From Motacilla alba alba (taxonomy: Eukaryota; Chordata; Aves; Passeriformes; Motacillidae), in NCBI RefSeq assembly GCF_015832195.1, contig NC_052018.1, positions 33,260,115-33,324,114 on the forward strand: a stretch of DNA of 64,000 nt, read 5' to 3'. The position numbers and the translations under genes are program-made. Every line of letters starts with the position of its first letter. The stretch's first letter is position 1. Shown one piece after another: positions 26,186 through 37,269 of this stretch. The notes under the pieces are model-generated. The model worked only from the letters and a program-made list of their open reading frames with translations, was not told where the DNA came from and did no database searches.

Positions 26186-26825
26186 CTGCCTCTGGGCACC
26201 ACTGCAAAGAGCCTGGCTCAGTCTTGTTTGCACCTTCCCTTTGGGTATGTAGATACACCGATGTGGTCTCCTCATCCCAGTCTTCTCATTCAGTCCCTTA
26301 ATTTTCTTTGTGGCTCTCTGTTGGACTCTCCAGTATGTCCATGCCTGTCTTACTGAGGAGCACAGAACTGGATGCAACATTCCAGCTGTGGCCTCACCAA
26401 TGCTGAGCAGAGGGGCACCGTCACATCCCTTGTATGGCTGCCAGCACTCCTCCAAATGCAGCCCAGGATACCATTTGCCTTCTTTGCTGCAGAGGCACAT
26501 TTCTGGCTCATGGTCAATGTGGTGTCCATCAGGACATCCATCTCCCTTTCTTGCCAGGCTGCTTTCCAGCTTTGCAGCCCCCAGTATGCACAGGTGCCTG
26601 GAGTTGTTCCTCCTCAAGGGCAGGTGCTTCCCTTTTTTCAACTACATGAGGTTCCTGTCAGCATGTCCAGGTCTCTCCAGATGGCAGGACAGCTCCTTTG
26701 GCCCATCAGCTGCTCCTCACAGTTGGGTATCATCTGCAACTCTACCAAGTACTATACTCAGGGTATACAGTCAACCCCATTATTCAGATGCAACTGCAGA
26801 TTTGCCCAAGAAGAAAACAGTAATA
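26186..26825 (-). mobile_element. CR1 LINE fragment with ORF2 C-terminal region (antisense, frameshifted)
   Basis: The - strand carries about 640 bp of the CR1 region just before the 3' end. From 26541 down to 26350 one frame reads a stretch containing LTMSQKCASAAKKANGILGC and SALVRPQLECCIQFCAPQ, the typical C-terminal part of the CR1 reverse transcriptase ORF. A stop follows directly, and the next recognisable part (QQRATKKIKGL) lies in another frame, so the coding region is broken. The + strand shows matching antisense blocks such as 'cccaggataccatttgcctt'. The 3' terminus and 5' part are missing. The copy is inactive. Confidence 0.92.
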
Positions 26826-28009
26826 TTTTCTAAATAATGATGTAGAATGCAGATCTGAAAATGCGTATTGAGATTGCTGGAGTGCTCCCAGCTGTGGGTC
26901 ATCTTACTGACAGCACTCAGACTGCTCACAGGTGCATGTCTTCTGCTTCAGTGAGCGCTTGGTTGTGTTTTGTGATCAAATTTAAGAAAATGTTATGTAT
27001 TTCATGAAAGAGTTATCAGTAAATGTTTTTAAGCTGTTTTTGATAAAACTAGTGTTCTTCACCCAAACTGAAAGTTTCATATGATTTCTGAATGTGTTAA
27101 TGAGATGAGGAAAAGTAAGCGTGGCCTTGCTAAGGCTAAATCTATGTCTGTGGATCTGTGGATAAGGGATGAGCAGTGAATGACACCTTGACTGCAAAAA
27201 ACCTTTTGAAACTCTCAGAATACTCCTGTATCCAATGAACAGCTATGGTCCAGTGGACAGCTGGGTAGGTAAAATACTGTTTGTGTGCTTGCATAGTCAT
27301 GATTGGTGGGCAGAGTACAGTATTCTACCTGGAAGCCAGTGACAAGCAAGGACTGCAGGGATCTGGACTAGGGCCCGTCCTCCCTCGCTTCCTTCATCCA
27401 TGCTACTGTTAGCATCATCTCCTGCTTCTGCATTTGCACTGTCAAAAATATAACCCAGCTTCTCTCTGTGCTCCAGATTGTTTGCTTGTTGCTTCCCCTT
27501 CCTTTGAGCTCTCATTAGAATTTTCTTCCAGCTATATACTGCTAATACTAAGGAGTTGGTAAAAGAAGCAGCCAGGTAGAAGCACATTTGGACTGATTGT
27601 TTAGGAGAGAACAGATTTAAAGGGGCTATGTAAAATGAACTTAAGTTTCTTTTTTTGAGCTTTGCTCCTTATTAGAAGTCAATATTCAAATGTATACTGT
27701 GCATTTTCAAAGAGCTGAGTAAACAGGATGGCAGCTATCTACAACATACTACACTTGAGTACATGGTTTGATAATTTATTTGATGAACCATTAATCATTT
27801 GGTTTCAGGTAGACATCTTATTGGGCAGCAAATACATTTCTAATACTTTTCTTAATTTTCCTACATTTTTTGTCCATTGCAATGATACTTACAGTTATAA
27901 TGCATCATACTTTAGATCTTTGTTGATTTACTCTAATATCTGGTCTTTTATTGTGATTTGAAATCAATTGGAAAGGAGGTGAGACTAAAAAAATCTGGGG
28001 TTTTGTATG

Positions 28010-28050
28010 GTGTTTTTTTTTGTTTGGTTGTTTTTTTTGGGAGAGGGTGT
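28010..28050 (+). repeat. T/G-rich low-complexity stretch
   Basis: Runs of T8-T9 alternate with G-containing blocks (GTTTGGTTG, GGGAGAGG). Simple sequence within intron 8, with no gene signal. Confidence 0.7.
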
Positions 28051-29409
28051 TGTGGGTTTTGTTTGTTTTCATCTTTTACTCCAGAGGAAGCAGGTAAAGG
28101 TATAGGGACAGTGTTGGAGGGGGGGTTGTGTAGCAGGACAGTCTCTCTTACCACTCTTGATATGCGAAGGGCACACATTTTGTTCAACATTAGTGGACAA
28201 CTGTTCTCTGTTCTTTCCCTTGTCACAGTTACCTGTTAATGTTGTCTTTTTCTTTGTTTTTACTTTCTTTTTGTTTGTCCTTGATAGAAACCAGAATCAA
28301 AGTGTCTTCATTGGTTCTTTGCAATTTGGGAACCGTAAAGGATCTGCTTGTCATCATTCATGACATGTAAATTAGTTGTCAAGGATCCTTTTGCTTTGGG
28401 GAAACTCATTCTGTACTTCTAAAGCTGACAGTAGGTCTGAGCCTGTCCCAGCAACTTTGGCTGTGCCATCTGCAGTCAATGAATTCCAGACTTGTAGGTC
28501 AGGAAGCACAGACCTTGGTTGCTTCAGCTGAAAAAGCAGACAGGAGTGGATTAAAAGCCTCAGTTTTGGTTAAGTAGTAACAGGAAGACTAAGATTTGTG
28601 CTCTGCTAATGCGGGTCTGTTCAAATTGGCAAATGTTTAGCTGTTTGTCTCAAGCTAGAAAGGTGATGGACTTGTCTTCCATTCCCTGCTGTTAATTAGC
28701 ATATTAGTTTATTACAGAATTGCCTATTTTTTTAAATTTTATTGCTTGAGAAGTTTTAGTTAAAGATTTTTTGTCCAGTGGCCTTCCTAAGTGATGTAAT
28801 AAAAATGACTTGCTTTTCTTTCCAAGTAGATTTATCTTTGATATTCATAGGTTGTTGCCCGTGTTAGGGCTAGGATTCTCTGCTATACAATTGCAATACT
28901 GTGATACTGTTTGTTATACTTAAGAGAAGGAGGGTAAGGCTGACTGTCTTTTTACCAATAGTTGAGAAATCTCATTCATGCTTTGGGCTGTTGAACTGAT
29001 GAAATAATGGTTTTTCATGTAATTTGTTTGTCTGGGAATTGTCTTGGTTTTATTGAAAAATGATTCAATGAGTGTCAGTCAACTTCTGGAAGTGTAGTGT
29101 CGACACTGTGATAGAGTACATCTCTCATTTTCCTTCTCTGGAAATCTAGTTCTGTTGAAACCCATGACAAATGATGTTATTTTATTTTCTTGTTTCATTT
29201 TTTTCTTCAATGTTAAGAATTATTTTTTGTTAGTTGGACCTTTAAAGAGGGGATACTTTTCCTAGTTTTCCTGCTTCTATGAGAAGGCAGACTTGGGCTA
29301 TAATTTGCAAACTAGAACATGATTGTTAGGAAGCTGCAGGGTTTTGTTGTGTCCAGGCTACTAGGACTCAAACTGTCCCCTTCCTTTCTATTCCTTCTCT
29401 TAGGACCCT

Positions 29410-29440
<31 letters not shown>
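29410..29440 (+). repeat. Poly-G run (31 G)
   Basis: An uninterrupted run of 31 G, preceded by ACCCT and followed by AATGG. The sequence could fold as intramolecular G-quadruplexes on the coding strand of the BCKDHB transcript. True length is uncertain because long G runs are often mis-sequenced. Confidence 0.9.
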
Positions 29441-29441
<1 letters not shown>

Positions 29442-32400
29442 ATGGTGCTTGAGGATCTGTTTGGTTTTCTGGAGATCCCAAAAATTCAGTGGAATTCGTC
29501 CTCTGGGATGTCTGGAAATATGGAATGGAATAGCTGCATGTTCTAGACTGTCAGTGTATCCCATGCACAAACAATTCATCGTAGCTGGGATGTGTCATCC
29601 TGTGGATCTGCATGTGCTAAGTGAATGTAATCCTCAGTGATTTATCTGGCAGATTATGTTACATATTTCTCTGTGGGAAGTGCTGAATAGAAATCTGGGG
29701 TCTTATTTCTATCCCTATGCTTGTGGTGTTCAGTACCAAGAATGCTGCTATGCAATTTGTTATTGAAATATTAAATGAAGGTAAAACTAATGGGTTGGGG
29801 AGAGTAGCCTCCCTCAGGTTTTACATTTTCCAAGCACAAATTCATTAAAGCTGGTCTAAAAATAAAAACAGGAAAATGTTCTTCAAGATATTGATTGAAA
29901 CTTTACCAAGTAATTTTTTTAAAAGCTTCCATATTCTGATTTGTTTTCAGCAAAAGGACATATCAATTAATGATCAATTTTATACAGTTTTATAATTGCT
30001 TCATACATGCTCAGTACAAAATGGAATACAATAAAAATATAATTTCAGTACTCTTGCCAGCTTTTTAAAAATTATTGTGGAAAGCTAGTCTTTTGATTAT
30101 GCAGGAAATTTTTATAGTCGCTAAAGAACTCAATCAAAGGTATGCAAAAATTTAAAGGGGAAAGTGAACGTAATAAAAAAATCCTTTTCTGTAAGAGATG
30201 GAAAATCTTTTTTTTCTGAGAACAGAATTTTCTTCTTAAAGAGAATAGCTAGCTTACTGTTGTGACAAAATAACAGCTATTTATAAGAAAAGCTTGACTT
30301 TGATAGTTTCTCTAAAGGCAGTGTCTGTGTTAATGAAGCAGCTGGTTACACTGGGAGTTGTGGTGTTGCTATATGTGGAGAGCAGTAGTGTTACATGTGG
30401 TTTAGCATCAAACTCCTTTTGGTTGGCTGCTTTTTCATAAGTAAGGGCAGAACATGTCACTGGTAGTGTCAGCACTTGGATTTCAAAGTGCTTGGAAGTG
30501 CCAGGCTTGTGTTGTTTTCTTCTGTCATCAGTGCCTGTAGGAGAGAAGAAAACATCCAACACAATGAATTGAGAGTTGAACAGAAAAGTGATTACAGAAA
30601 CTCTTGGATAGAAAGTGTGGTCAGGGAGGTTGAAAACAATTTACTCAACTGCTTCACTATAAAAACACTGGGCTGCATCTCAGAAAACCTTCAAAGTGCA
30701 CCCTGAAAGCATTTGTTTTGCAAAGGCATTAGGTTTTTTTTACATTTCCTTATTAGATCATGCTGTTAGCCTTTTTCTCTGATGCACTGTCAATTGTCAT
30801 TCTTGTGAATGACACCAGTGTAAAACAGAAATGACAATGAAATTGAGGTGGAAAAGTATAGTCAGTATTGGTTTCTGTTTTTTAGGGGGGGCTGATTTAA
30901 TAGTTTAAAGCCCTAGAGTCTCTTCTCTAATGATTGGATATAGCAGAGGTGACATTGGTGTGCCATAATCTGGGTCTCTGCTCCCTTCCAGAAGGAGAGA
31001 GCACTGCTGAAACTTTTTCTGTGCAAATCTTGATGTGCCTTCCATCTTGAAATCTGTCTCTTAAGTGGTCTTTGCTGCTCTGTGCTAACCGTACAGAATA
31101 AATCAGATTATCCCCTTCAAGTGACTTTCCCAGTAGCCCTCTCAGTGTTGAGGAGATGTCAGGGGTGGGCTGGGAAAAAGAAGTTCTGGGCAGGGTAGGA
31201 CCTCTCCCTTTTTGAAGCCCAGGGTTATATCATCTGAACTTGGCTGTGACAGCACAGAGTGACTGTAATACAAAGAGAAGCCATGCTCTCTAATTGCCTG
31301 GATGTTGCCTCTGACTTCCCTTTATGGTCTGTTACTGAAGATAGCAAAAAAAAAAAATAAATTCAATTTTCATTTAATTTGATATGTGATATACATACAG
31401 AATCTCTTGGTGCCCTCTGAAGTACATGTGGACTTTACAGATCAGCAAGAAACAACTTCTAGTTGTAAAGAAGAAACATTTTTATCAGTGCTAATCTCTT
31501 AAGCCATACCACACTTTTGAAGATATATTTTCAAAAGTACTCTTCATGAGCTGCATGAAATGTGCACACATTTCAAAATCTTAATTTTTTATTTAGGTAA
31601 TAAACTGTAAAGACTGCAGTTTTGGAAGACAGAATGTGGATGATGAAAAAACGGGAAAGAATCAATCCCTTACAGAAATACAGGTGTTTGGTTGTGAGGG
31701 GACAAAATCCATTGTTCTTTGAAAGGTCATCCTTTACCTAATCCAGACCAACAAAATCACTCCATCTGTTCACCTTCAGAAAAGATGGTGAAATGGTAGG
31801 ATTCTATGCTGGCCAGTTTGCTACACGGCACAGATTTAGCCACTGTTTTCTCTAGTTTTATGTAGTGATGTTTCCAGGAAGTCTGAAGGTTGAGGACCCC
31901 ATTACCTGATGTTATTGAGCTGCATTTATTTGTACTCTAAATGCCCTTCTGAATATTGGGCTTTGGTTAAACTGGGGGTTGAATAATCACCTTGTCTAAA
32001 TTAACAGGTAGTAATGTTTTGCCATAGATTTAAAAAGTGAAATTAATGCCTTATAAAAGAGCAATGATACCTGCAAATAATCACTAACCATGTCTGCTGT
32101 GCCCTGTAGATAGTAGAGCAGCTAGTTTTGAAATTTGGACTTTTAACTAAATAACTATTTTGCTTCCAGGAAGTAAGATTAAATTTTCATTTGAAGATAT
32201 TGAAATTAAGTGTTAGCTTTCTTAGGACACTATGAATGTGTTCGCCAGGCTTTGTTCTAAGCTATGCCAACTGAAATATTTTTTCATGATAATAGATATT
32301 TAAAAATTGTGTCTAGAAGAATCCCATCTGTTGTTATTGTCTTGAATTATTACTGTATTGTGCTGTCATATGCAAGAAAGAAAAAACAAGATTATAATTA

Positions 32401-33119
32401 AAATTAAGAGGGCATACAAAGACTGCAATATGTTTGCTAACTGAAAGTATTTCTTGACCAGGAATTTCTTAGTCTGATACCTTATGGATCAGTTTTTCCC
32501 ACAAAAAATCCTGTACTAAATTAATTGGGGAGAATGATCTGTAAGCTCAGAAGACCCAATCGAGAAATAAGCAGCTATTAAAAAGTAATTAGAATTACAT
32601 GCATTGAGAAAATTTAATAGGTGCTAAAAAATAAATTATCATAGTTTGAAAAGTAAGACATTAGTAGTGAGCTACCTTGAACTGTGTGGCATAGAAAGGC
32701 AGTGATAGTGAATGGAAATTGTCTCAAGGTCCTGGAAAGTTGGATTTTGAACCTGTTTTTAATATTTCTATCAAATATATGGAAAACGTTATAATCATTA
32801 CTGGTAAAAAGTTAGAGGTAAGAAACAGTTAAAATAGACAGTTACTGATAAAGAGAAGATAAGCTTATTAACTGAGCTAAGCTCAGGCACCTGAGATGTT
32901 TTTCAGTATATCCAAATATAATTTTGTGTCTTGAAATAATAAAGGCACACTATATTTTCATCTTTATTCCAGGAAGCCATTATCCTTTAACCTTTTTTCC
33001 CTCAAGCAGGGAGTTGCAGTTATCACTAAAAGCTGGACTCGTCCTGTTATGCTTTGGCCAACAGGCCTCATATATCCAAGAGCTGCAGTACAACAGCTCC
33101 ATTCTCTGCATTTGATGGT

Positions 33120-33570
33120 GTTCTGAAAAAATCTGGAATGCTGGTTCCAGATGGGTGTGCTTCAAGAAGGACATAGAAAACTGGAGATGATTCAGGTTAG
33201 GATTGCAAGAGTGATGAAGGAATTGGAAATGTGCTATTTGCTGAATGATTTAGAGCTCAGTCTGCTTAATTTAACAAAATCATAGGTAAGAGACCATTTG
33301 ATCTCACTCTTAATGTATTCATTTGGGAGCAGAAATGTGATAATAGATAGTGCCTCCTTCTAGCAAACAGAAATAAAACACGAAGCAGCAGCTTTGAAGT
33401 TAAGTCAGCCAAATTAGGTTGGAAATAGGGTGCAAAATTGTAACCAGAAGGCGTGTAAAAACTGGAACAATTTACCAATAGGTATGACTCATTTACAAAC
33501 ACTAGAAATACTTAAGATTGCATGTGTTCCTGAAAAACGCACTGTAAGGTTGGTTGGGTTCTAAAAGCAC
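33120..33570 (+). mobile_element. Ancient, highly diverged CR1-type LINE remnant
   Basis: A loose but ordered series of CR1-like blocks is on the + strand: 'tctggaatgctggttccag', 'gaaaactggagatgattcag', an 'aaaatcataggtaagagacc' block, 'ggttggaaatagggtgcaaa' and 'aaactggaacaatttaccaa'. This order matches the older CR1 lineages known from turtles and crocodilians rather than the bird-specific types elsewhere in the window. There is no open frame, and many small gaps. The boundaries are approximate. The weaker segment at 33016-33118 could be its upstream continuation. Confidence 0.6.
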
Positions 33571-33783
33571 CAAACCTCTGCATGATTTTGTAGCAGGAGT
33601 GATACATATAGTGTGTTATAGTAGGGCTGAGATGTTTGTATGCAATGCTTGGTGATCACAGCTGCTTGTTCACTCTTAACAAGCTCCCACAGACATGGAC
33701 TTCCTTGAAGCCCATGGGAATCATGTAAAAACAAGGATTTCTCACACAGTAGAAGCAGGTTACCAAGAAGAGATTATTTTCCC

Positions 33784-33803
33784 TTCCCCCCCCGCCCCCC
33801 GCC
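33784..33803 (+). repeat. C-rich tract
   Basis: C8, G, C6, G, CC within a T/C-rich stretch. Simple sequence; similar in kind to the tract at 22857. Confidence 0.85.
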
Positions 33804-35377
33804 TTTTCTTTATTTACATGAATTCAATTTGAGATCACATGAAATAAAAGTTATTAATTATTTAGTATAAAAGACCATATTGGATTCAAGATACTGGAGA
33901 TGTGAAAATAATTGGAGACTGAGACATAGTGAAGGAACACATTAAAGGTCCTTTTCTTATTTTCCCCTAAACATTAAATTATCTCTTTGGGGAGATAATT
34001 TACTGGACTGACGGATTATTGGTCTGACCTCATGTGAATTTTGTTATATACTAATAGTGTTAGATTATACTCTATTATTCTCTGAGAAACAAAATCTGTA
34101 ACTTTATTGACAGCTTGTAATGCAAAAGAATCTTTCTTTGAAATAAAGAGGATTAAAAAAACCTGAACAACCGGACTGAACTTTAACATTGATTAGTTGT
34201 ATCAGTTTTACTATAACAACTTGTACTATAGCAACTGATTGTATCAGTTTTAATCATATCAACTTAAAACTAGAGCGTACATTTTGTTCATAGAAGTGTT
34301 GTTCTGATGTACTGGACAGATTTATCGTTCAGTTAATATCTCTGTTCCTTTAGATGTGAGTTTCCAGTGCTGGAAAAATACCCCAGAAATCAGCCTGTGT
34401 AACTGGATTACTTTCCAACTGCTGAAATTACTTTTTCTGTATTGTTTAGCTCTCAATGTTTTCAAACCACTTCATAGTACAGTATATGGAACGTGTTTGT
34501 AGCCTACGAGTTGCCACTATATCTGTGCAGGAGCTGCTTAGAGCCACTGACTGAGTCATTGCTAGAAAAGCAAAAGAATTAGTAAAATACTTGAATCAGA
34601 GAGAAAGCTGCATAATTAGGGCACTGCCTTTATGTATCCTATTATGTAGATAACATGGAGCTGACTGACTGGAGAGTGTGCTGGTGTAGACATTAAATTA
34701 AAGATTACAGTATTCAGAAGGTCTGCTCTGATAACAAGTGCTGTCTTGGGCTCTTCCACTTGATGGATAATATTAGACCAGCAGTACACTATGTACTTAT
34801 CTTAAATGTCAGACTGTAACTGTTCTTGAAAGATTAACATACACAATAATCTGATTTTTTTCCCCTGATGTACATATCTAGAAGTTTATGAAACTTTTTT
34901 ATGAGCCCTTTTATTATAATAATTTTAAAATGCATGTCATGGAAGCAGAGACTTTACTACCATATTTCTTATTAAAGTTATCTGATACTGTTTGATTCAG
35001 GCAATTTAGCATAGTTCCAATAAACATCAATATATTTGTGTGTGGTAAAGCTTTATATTTCCCATCAGATTAAAAATATTTTGCTTTCATTGTTACCTTT
35101 TGCAATGAACACGGTTTTGGTTTTTTGATCAAAGATGGTTAGATCGTCTGTATATATTATGCTCTTTATTTAGCTATGAAGTGGATTACATAACAACTGC
35201 ACAAACATTGAAATCTAAAATTAGAAAATGGTACTTCTAATTGCCATGCAAAATTTAAACATGCAGCACTAATCCAAACATTTCTTGCTAAAATTTTTAT
35301 TTAGCAATTTTACTATCTGAATAGCAATGGTTCATCACTTTTTTATAGGATCTATTTGTGCAGCAATATCAGTGAAG

Positions 35378-35409
35378 AATTTCTTTGTGTATGTATACAC
35401 AAAGAAATT
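35378..35409. repeat. Perfect inverted repeat (14-bp arms, 4-nt loop)
   Basis: AATTTCTTTGTGTA (35378-35391) is exactly complementary to TACACAAAGAAATT (35396-35409) across the loop TGTA. It lies about 370 bp upstream of exon 9, in intron 8. In RNA it would make a compact 14-bp hairpin. As DNA it is a cruciform-prone palindrome. Confidence 0.94.
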
Positions 35410-35782
35410 TGTTTTAGTATTTTGAGGACTCAGTTTTTTACTGGCTACTTGTTAAAATCCTTATTCTGTTTCAGAAATGTTACAGTTTGCATTGATAGGG
35501 TAAATTCATATGAAAAGAGTTTAAATTTATTCTTGATACTTGCTTAAAATTGAGTGGAAAATGTGAATACTTTTATGGTAAGTATAAAACCATCCTATTA
35601 ATGACTCAATTGAGTATTTTAGGATAATTTATTGTTCACTGGAAAGGCAAGAGGGGAAAAGTAGCTGTGTTCTAACACTGCTAACAAAGCCATATATTTC
35701 ATATATTCCACAAGTAGTACAAGTAAGAAATCACAAGAGCTGTAATTTGATGACATATTGGGTGTTTGTTTTTCCTTTTCAG

Positions 35783-35869
35783 TCGGTGGCAAAGACTGGG
35801 CGATTGCTGATTAGCCATGAGGCTCCCTTGACAGGAGGATTTGCATCTGAAATCAGTTCCACAGTTCAG
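35783..35869 (+). CDS. BCKDHB: BCKDHB exon 9: branched-chain 2-oxoacid dehydrogenase E1-beta (partial)
   Basis: This exon has 29 codons in phase 0 at both ends: [20 protein letters not shown] then ASEISSTVQ. It corresponds to about residues 318-346 of human E1-beta. It lies in the core of the C-terminal transketolase-like domain, where the KTGRLL strand and the conserved HEAP and GGFASEI motifs sit. These motifs are shared with pyruvate dehydrogenase E1-beta (which has HEA and GGFGAEI-like forms). The acceptor is TTTTCCTTTTCAG and the donor is CAG|GTACAC. The length equals human exon 9 (87 nt). The following exon should supply the last 46 codons and stop, and was not found before the window end. 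Confidence 0.97.
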
Positions 35870-36904
35870 GTACACAGATTATTTGTTTTTAAGTGTTCTG
35901 TGTGGATGAATATGTTTCCCTGTAGAAGAAATACTTAACACTACATTAAAAGTTGAGGTTTTATATGGTTTTAAAGTTATTGTCTTTTGCAGTTTTGTGC
36001 ATGCTTGCCTTTCTTTGTCTGAACAGATGAGAAATCATGTACCTACTAGGCACTGTGCGTAGTGTCTGCTAAGCTAGAAATTTAACTTCCCCTGCAAAGC
36101 AGGGAGAATGTGCACTGTGAGATGCAGGGGAAAAATCTTCATGTGGAGTCTAGTTTTAATGTTCTTTTTTATTTTTCTCAAATGCTTATCCCTTGAGCTT
36201 CTTAAAAATACATTCTGGGAATGTTGAAATCAGACACAGAAAAAGCATTCATGTCCAGTACAGTATAACATAGTGTGACTCACAGTGTTCAGGGGCCTCT
36301 TGAGGAAAGTCTGCAGAAGTTGTTCACGTGTTTGTGGTGATACTCATGCACGTGTCAAGCTCGTACACACAGAACAACTTGGAAAGGCTCAGATGTACAT
36401 CAGTATCAGTTACATCTGGAGCATTAGGTTTTGGAAGTCCTTTTGAGCTTTCTGATGTGCTTTATACCTGTACCTCCTTGGAAATTTTCCCCTTAACTTG
36501 ATTTCTTTCCTGTGCACATCAGTAGTTCTAGTTTCTAGAAACATCTAAATTAAGTGTGTCCATCGCTATCTGATGACTCTTTTTTGATTATTTTAGGGTA
36601 GTTAAATTATAGGACTAGAATGAAATGGGATTGTAAAATTCACAATATTCAAAATATAAACCATGTAGGCAGTTATTAAAGCTTGGTAGTTAGCCTTTTC
36701 ATGGGAAGGAATAGAGTTATTAGTTCTGGGAGTGTAATTCTGAATTAAATATGTAAAAGGAATCAGAATACTATGTTTCTTTATCTTTGTGGCATACTTT
36801 CTTTTAAAGAGTAGTTGTACTAATTTTAATGTAATTATATTAAGGTAAATTTATTTTTTCTGCCAAAATGTTTTCTCTATTAAGAACCAAACATGGTTGA
36901 TAGA

Positions 36905-37269
36905 ATGGCTTCACGGAGACCTTATAGCAGCCCTAGCAGCCCTCCGGTATCTGAAGGGAGCTTACAAGGAAGCTGGAGAAGGGCACTTCATCAGGAATTT
37001 TAGTGATAAGAAAGAGTAATGGATTCAAACTGAACAAAGGGAAATTCATGTTAAATATATGGAAGATATTCTTTACTGTGAAGGTGGTGAGGCACTGGAA
37101 CAGGTTTCCCAGAGAAGCTGTGGGTGTTCCATCCCTGGAGGTGTTCAAGGCCAGGTTGAATGGAGGAGCTCTGAGCAACCTGGTCTACGTGAAGATGTCT
37201 CTGCCCATGGCAGGGAGTTGGAATGACATGAAGGTCCCTTCCAACCCAAGCCATTCTATGATTCCATGA
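36905..37269 (+). mobile_element. CR1 LINE fragment (3' end, sense)
   Basis: About 365 bp of CR1 3' end in the same orientation as BCKDHB. Blocks include 'ggagaccttatagcagccct', 'ggtgaggcactggaacaggt', 'ttcccagagaagctgtgggt', 'tgcccatggcagggagttgg' and the terminal repeat CCATTCTATGATTCCATGAT. One frame (within 37003-37269) still reads RHWNRFPREAVGVPSLEVFK, the C-terminal end of CR1 ORF2. It is severely 5'-truncated. It is one of the best preserved copies in the window. Confidence 0.95.

Larger units (their letters stand above)
7230..35782 (+). other. BCKDHB: BCKDHB intron 8 (28.6 kb)
   Basis: This very long phase-0 intron runs from GT at 7230-7231 to AG at 35781-35782. It is AT-rich, and I found no second gene or RNA gene in it. 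Recognised contents are CR1 fragments at 8914-9335, 26186-26825 and 33120-33570; homopolymer or low-complexity tracts at 11719-11733, 22857-22907, 28010-28050, 29410-29440 and 33784-33803; short tandem duplications near 16996, 21683, 24355 and 25214; and inverted repeats at 21312-21348 and 35378-35409. In the remaining stretches, including 9340-16990, 17030-21300, 29450-33110 and 33810-35370, I see only unannotatable intronic sequence with scattered short chance frames. Confidence 0.92.

Noticed and set aside
29319..29546. 75-codon frame containing a poly-glycine run.
   Set aside because: The glycine run is just the translated 31-G homopolymer.
34005..34045. Short stretch resembling the 3' end of an old CR1 ('ttggtctgacctcatg').
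   Set aside because: Only about 35 bp, with no matching sequence on either side that ties it to the remnant at 33120-33570; too weak to call.
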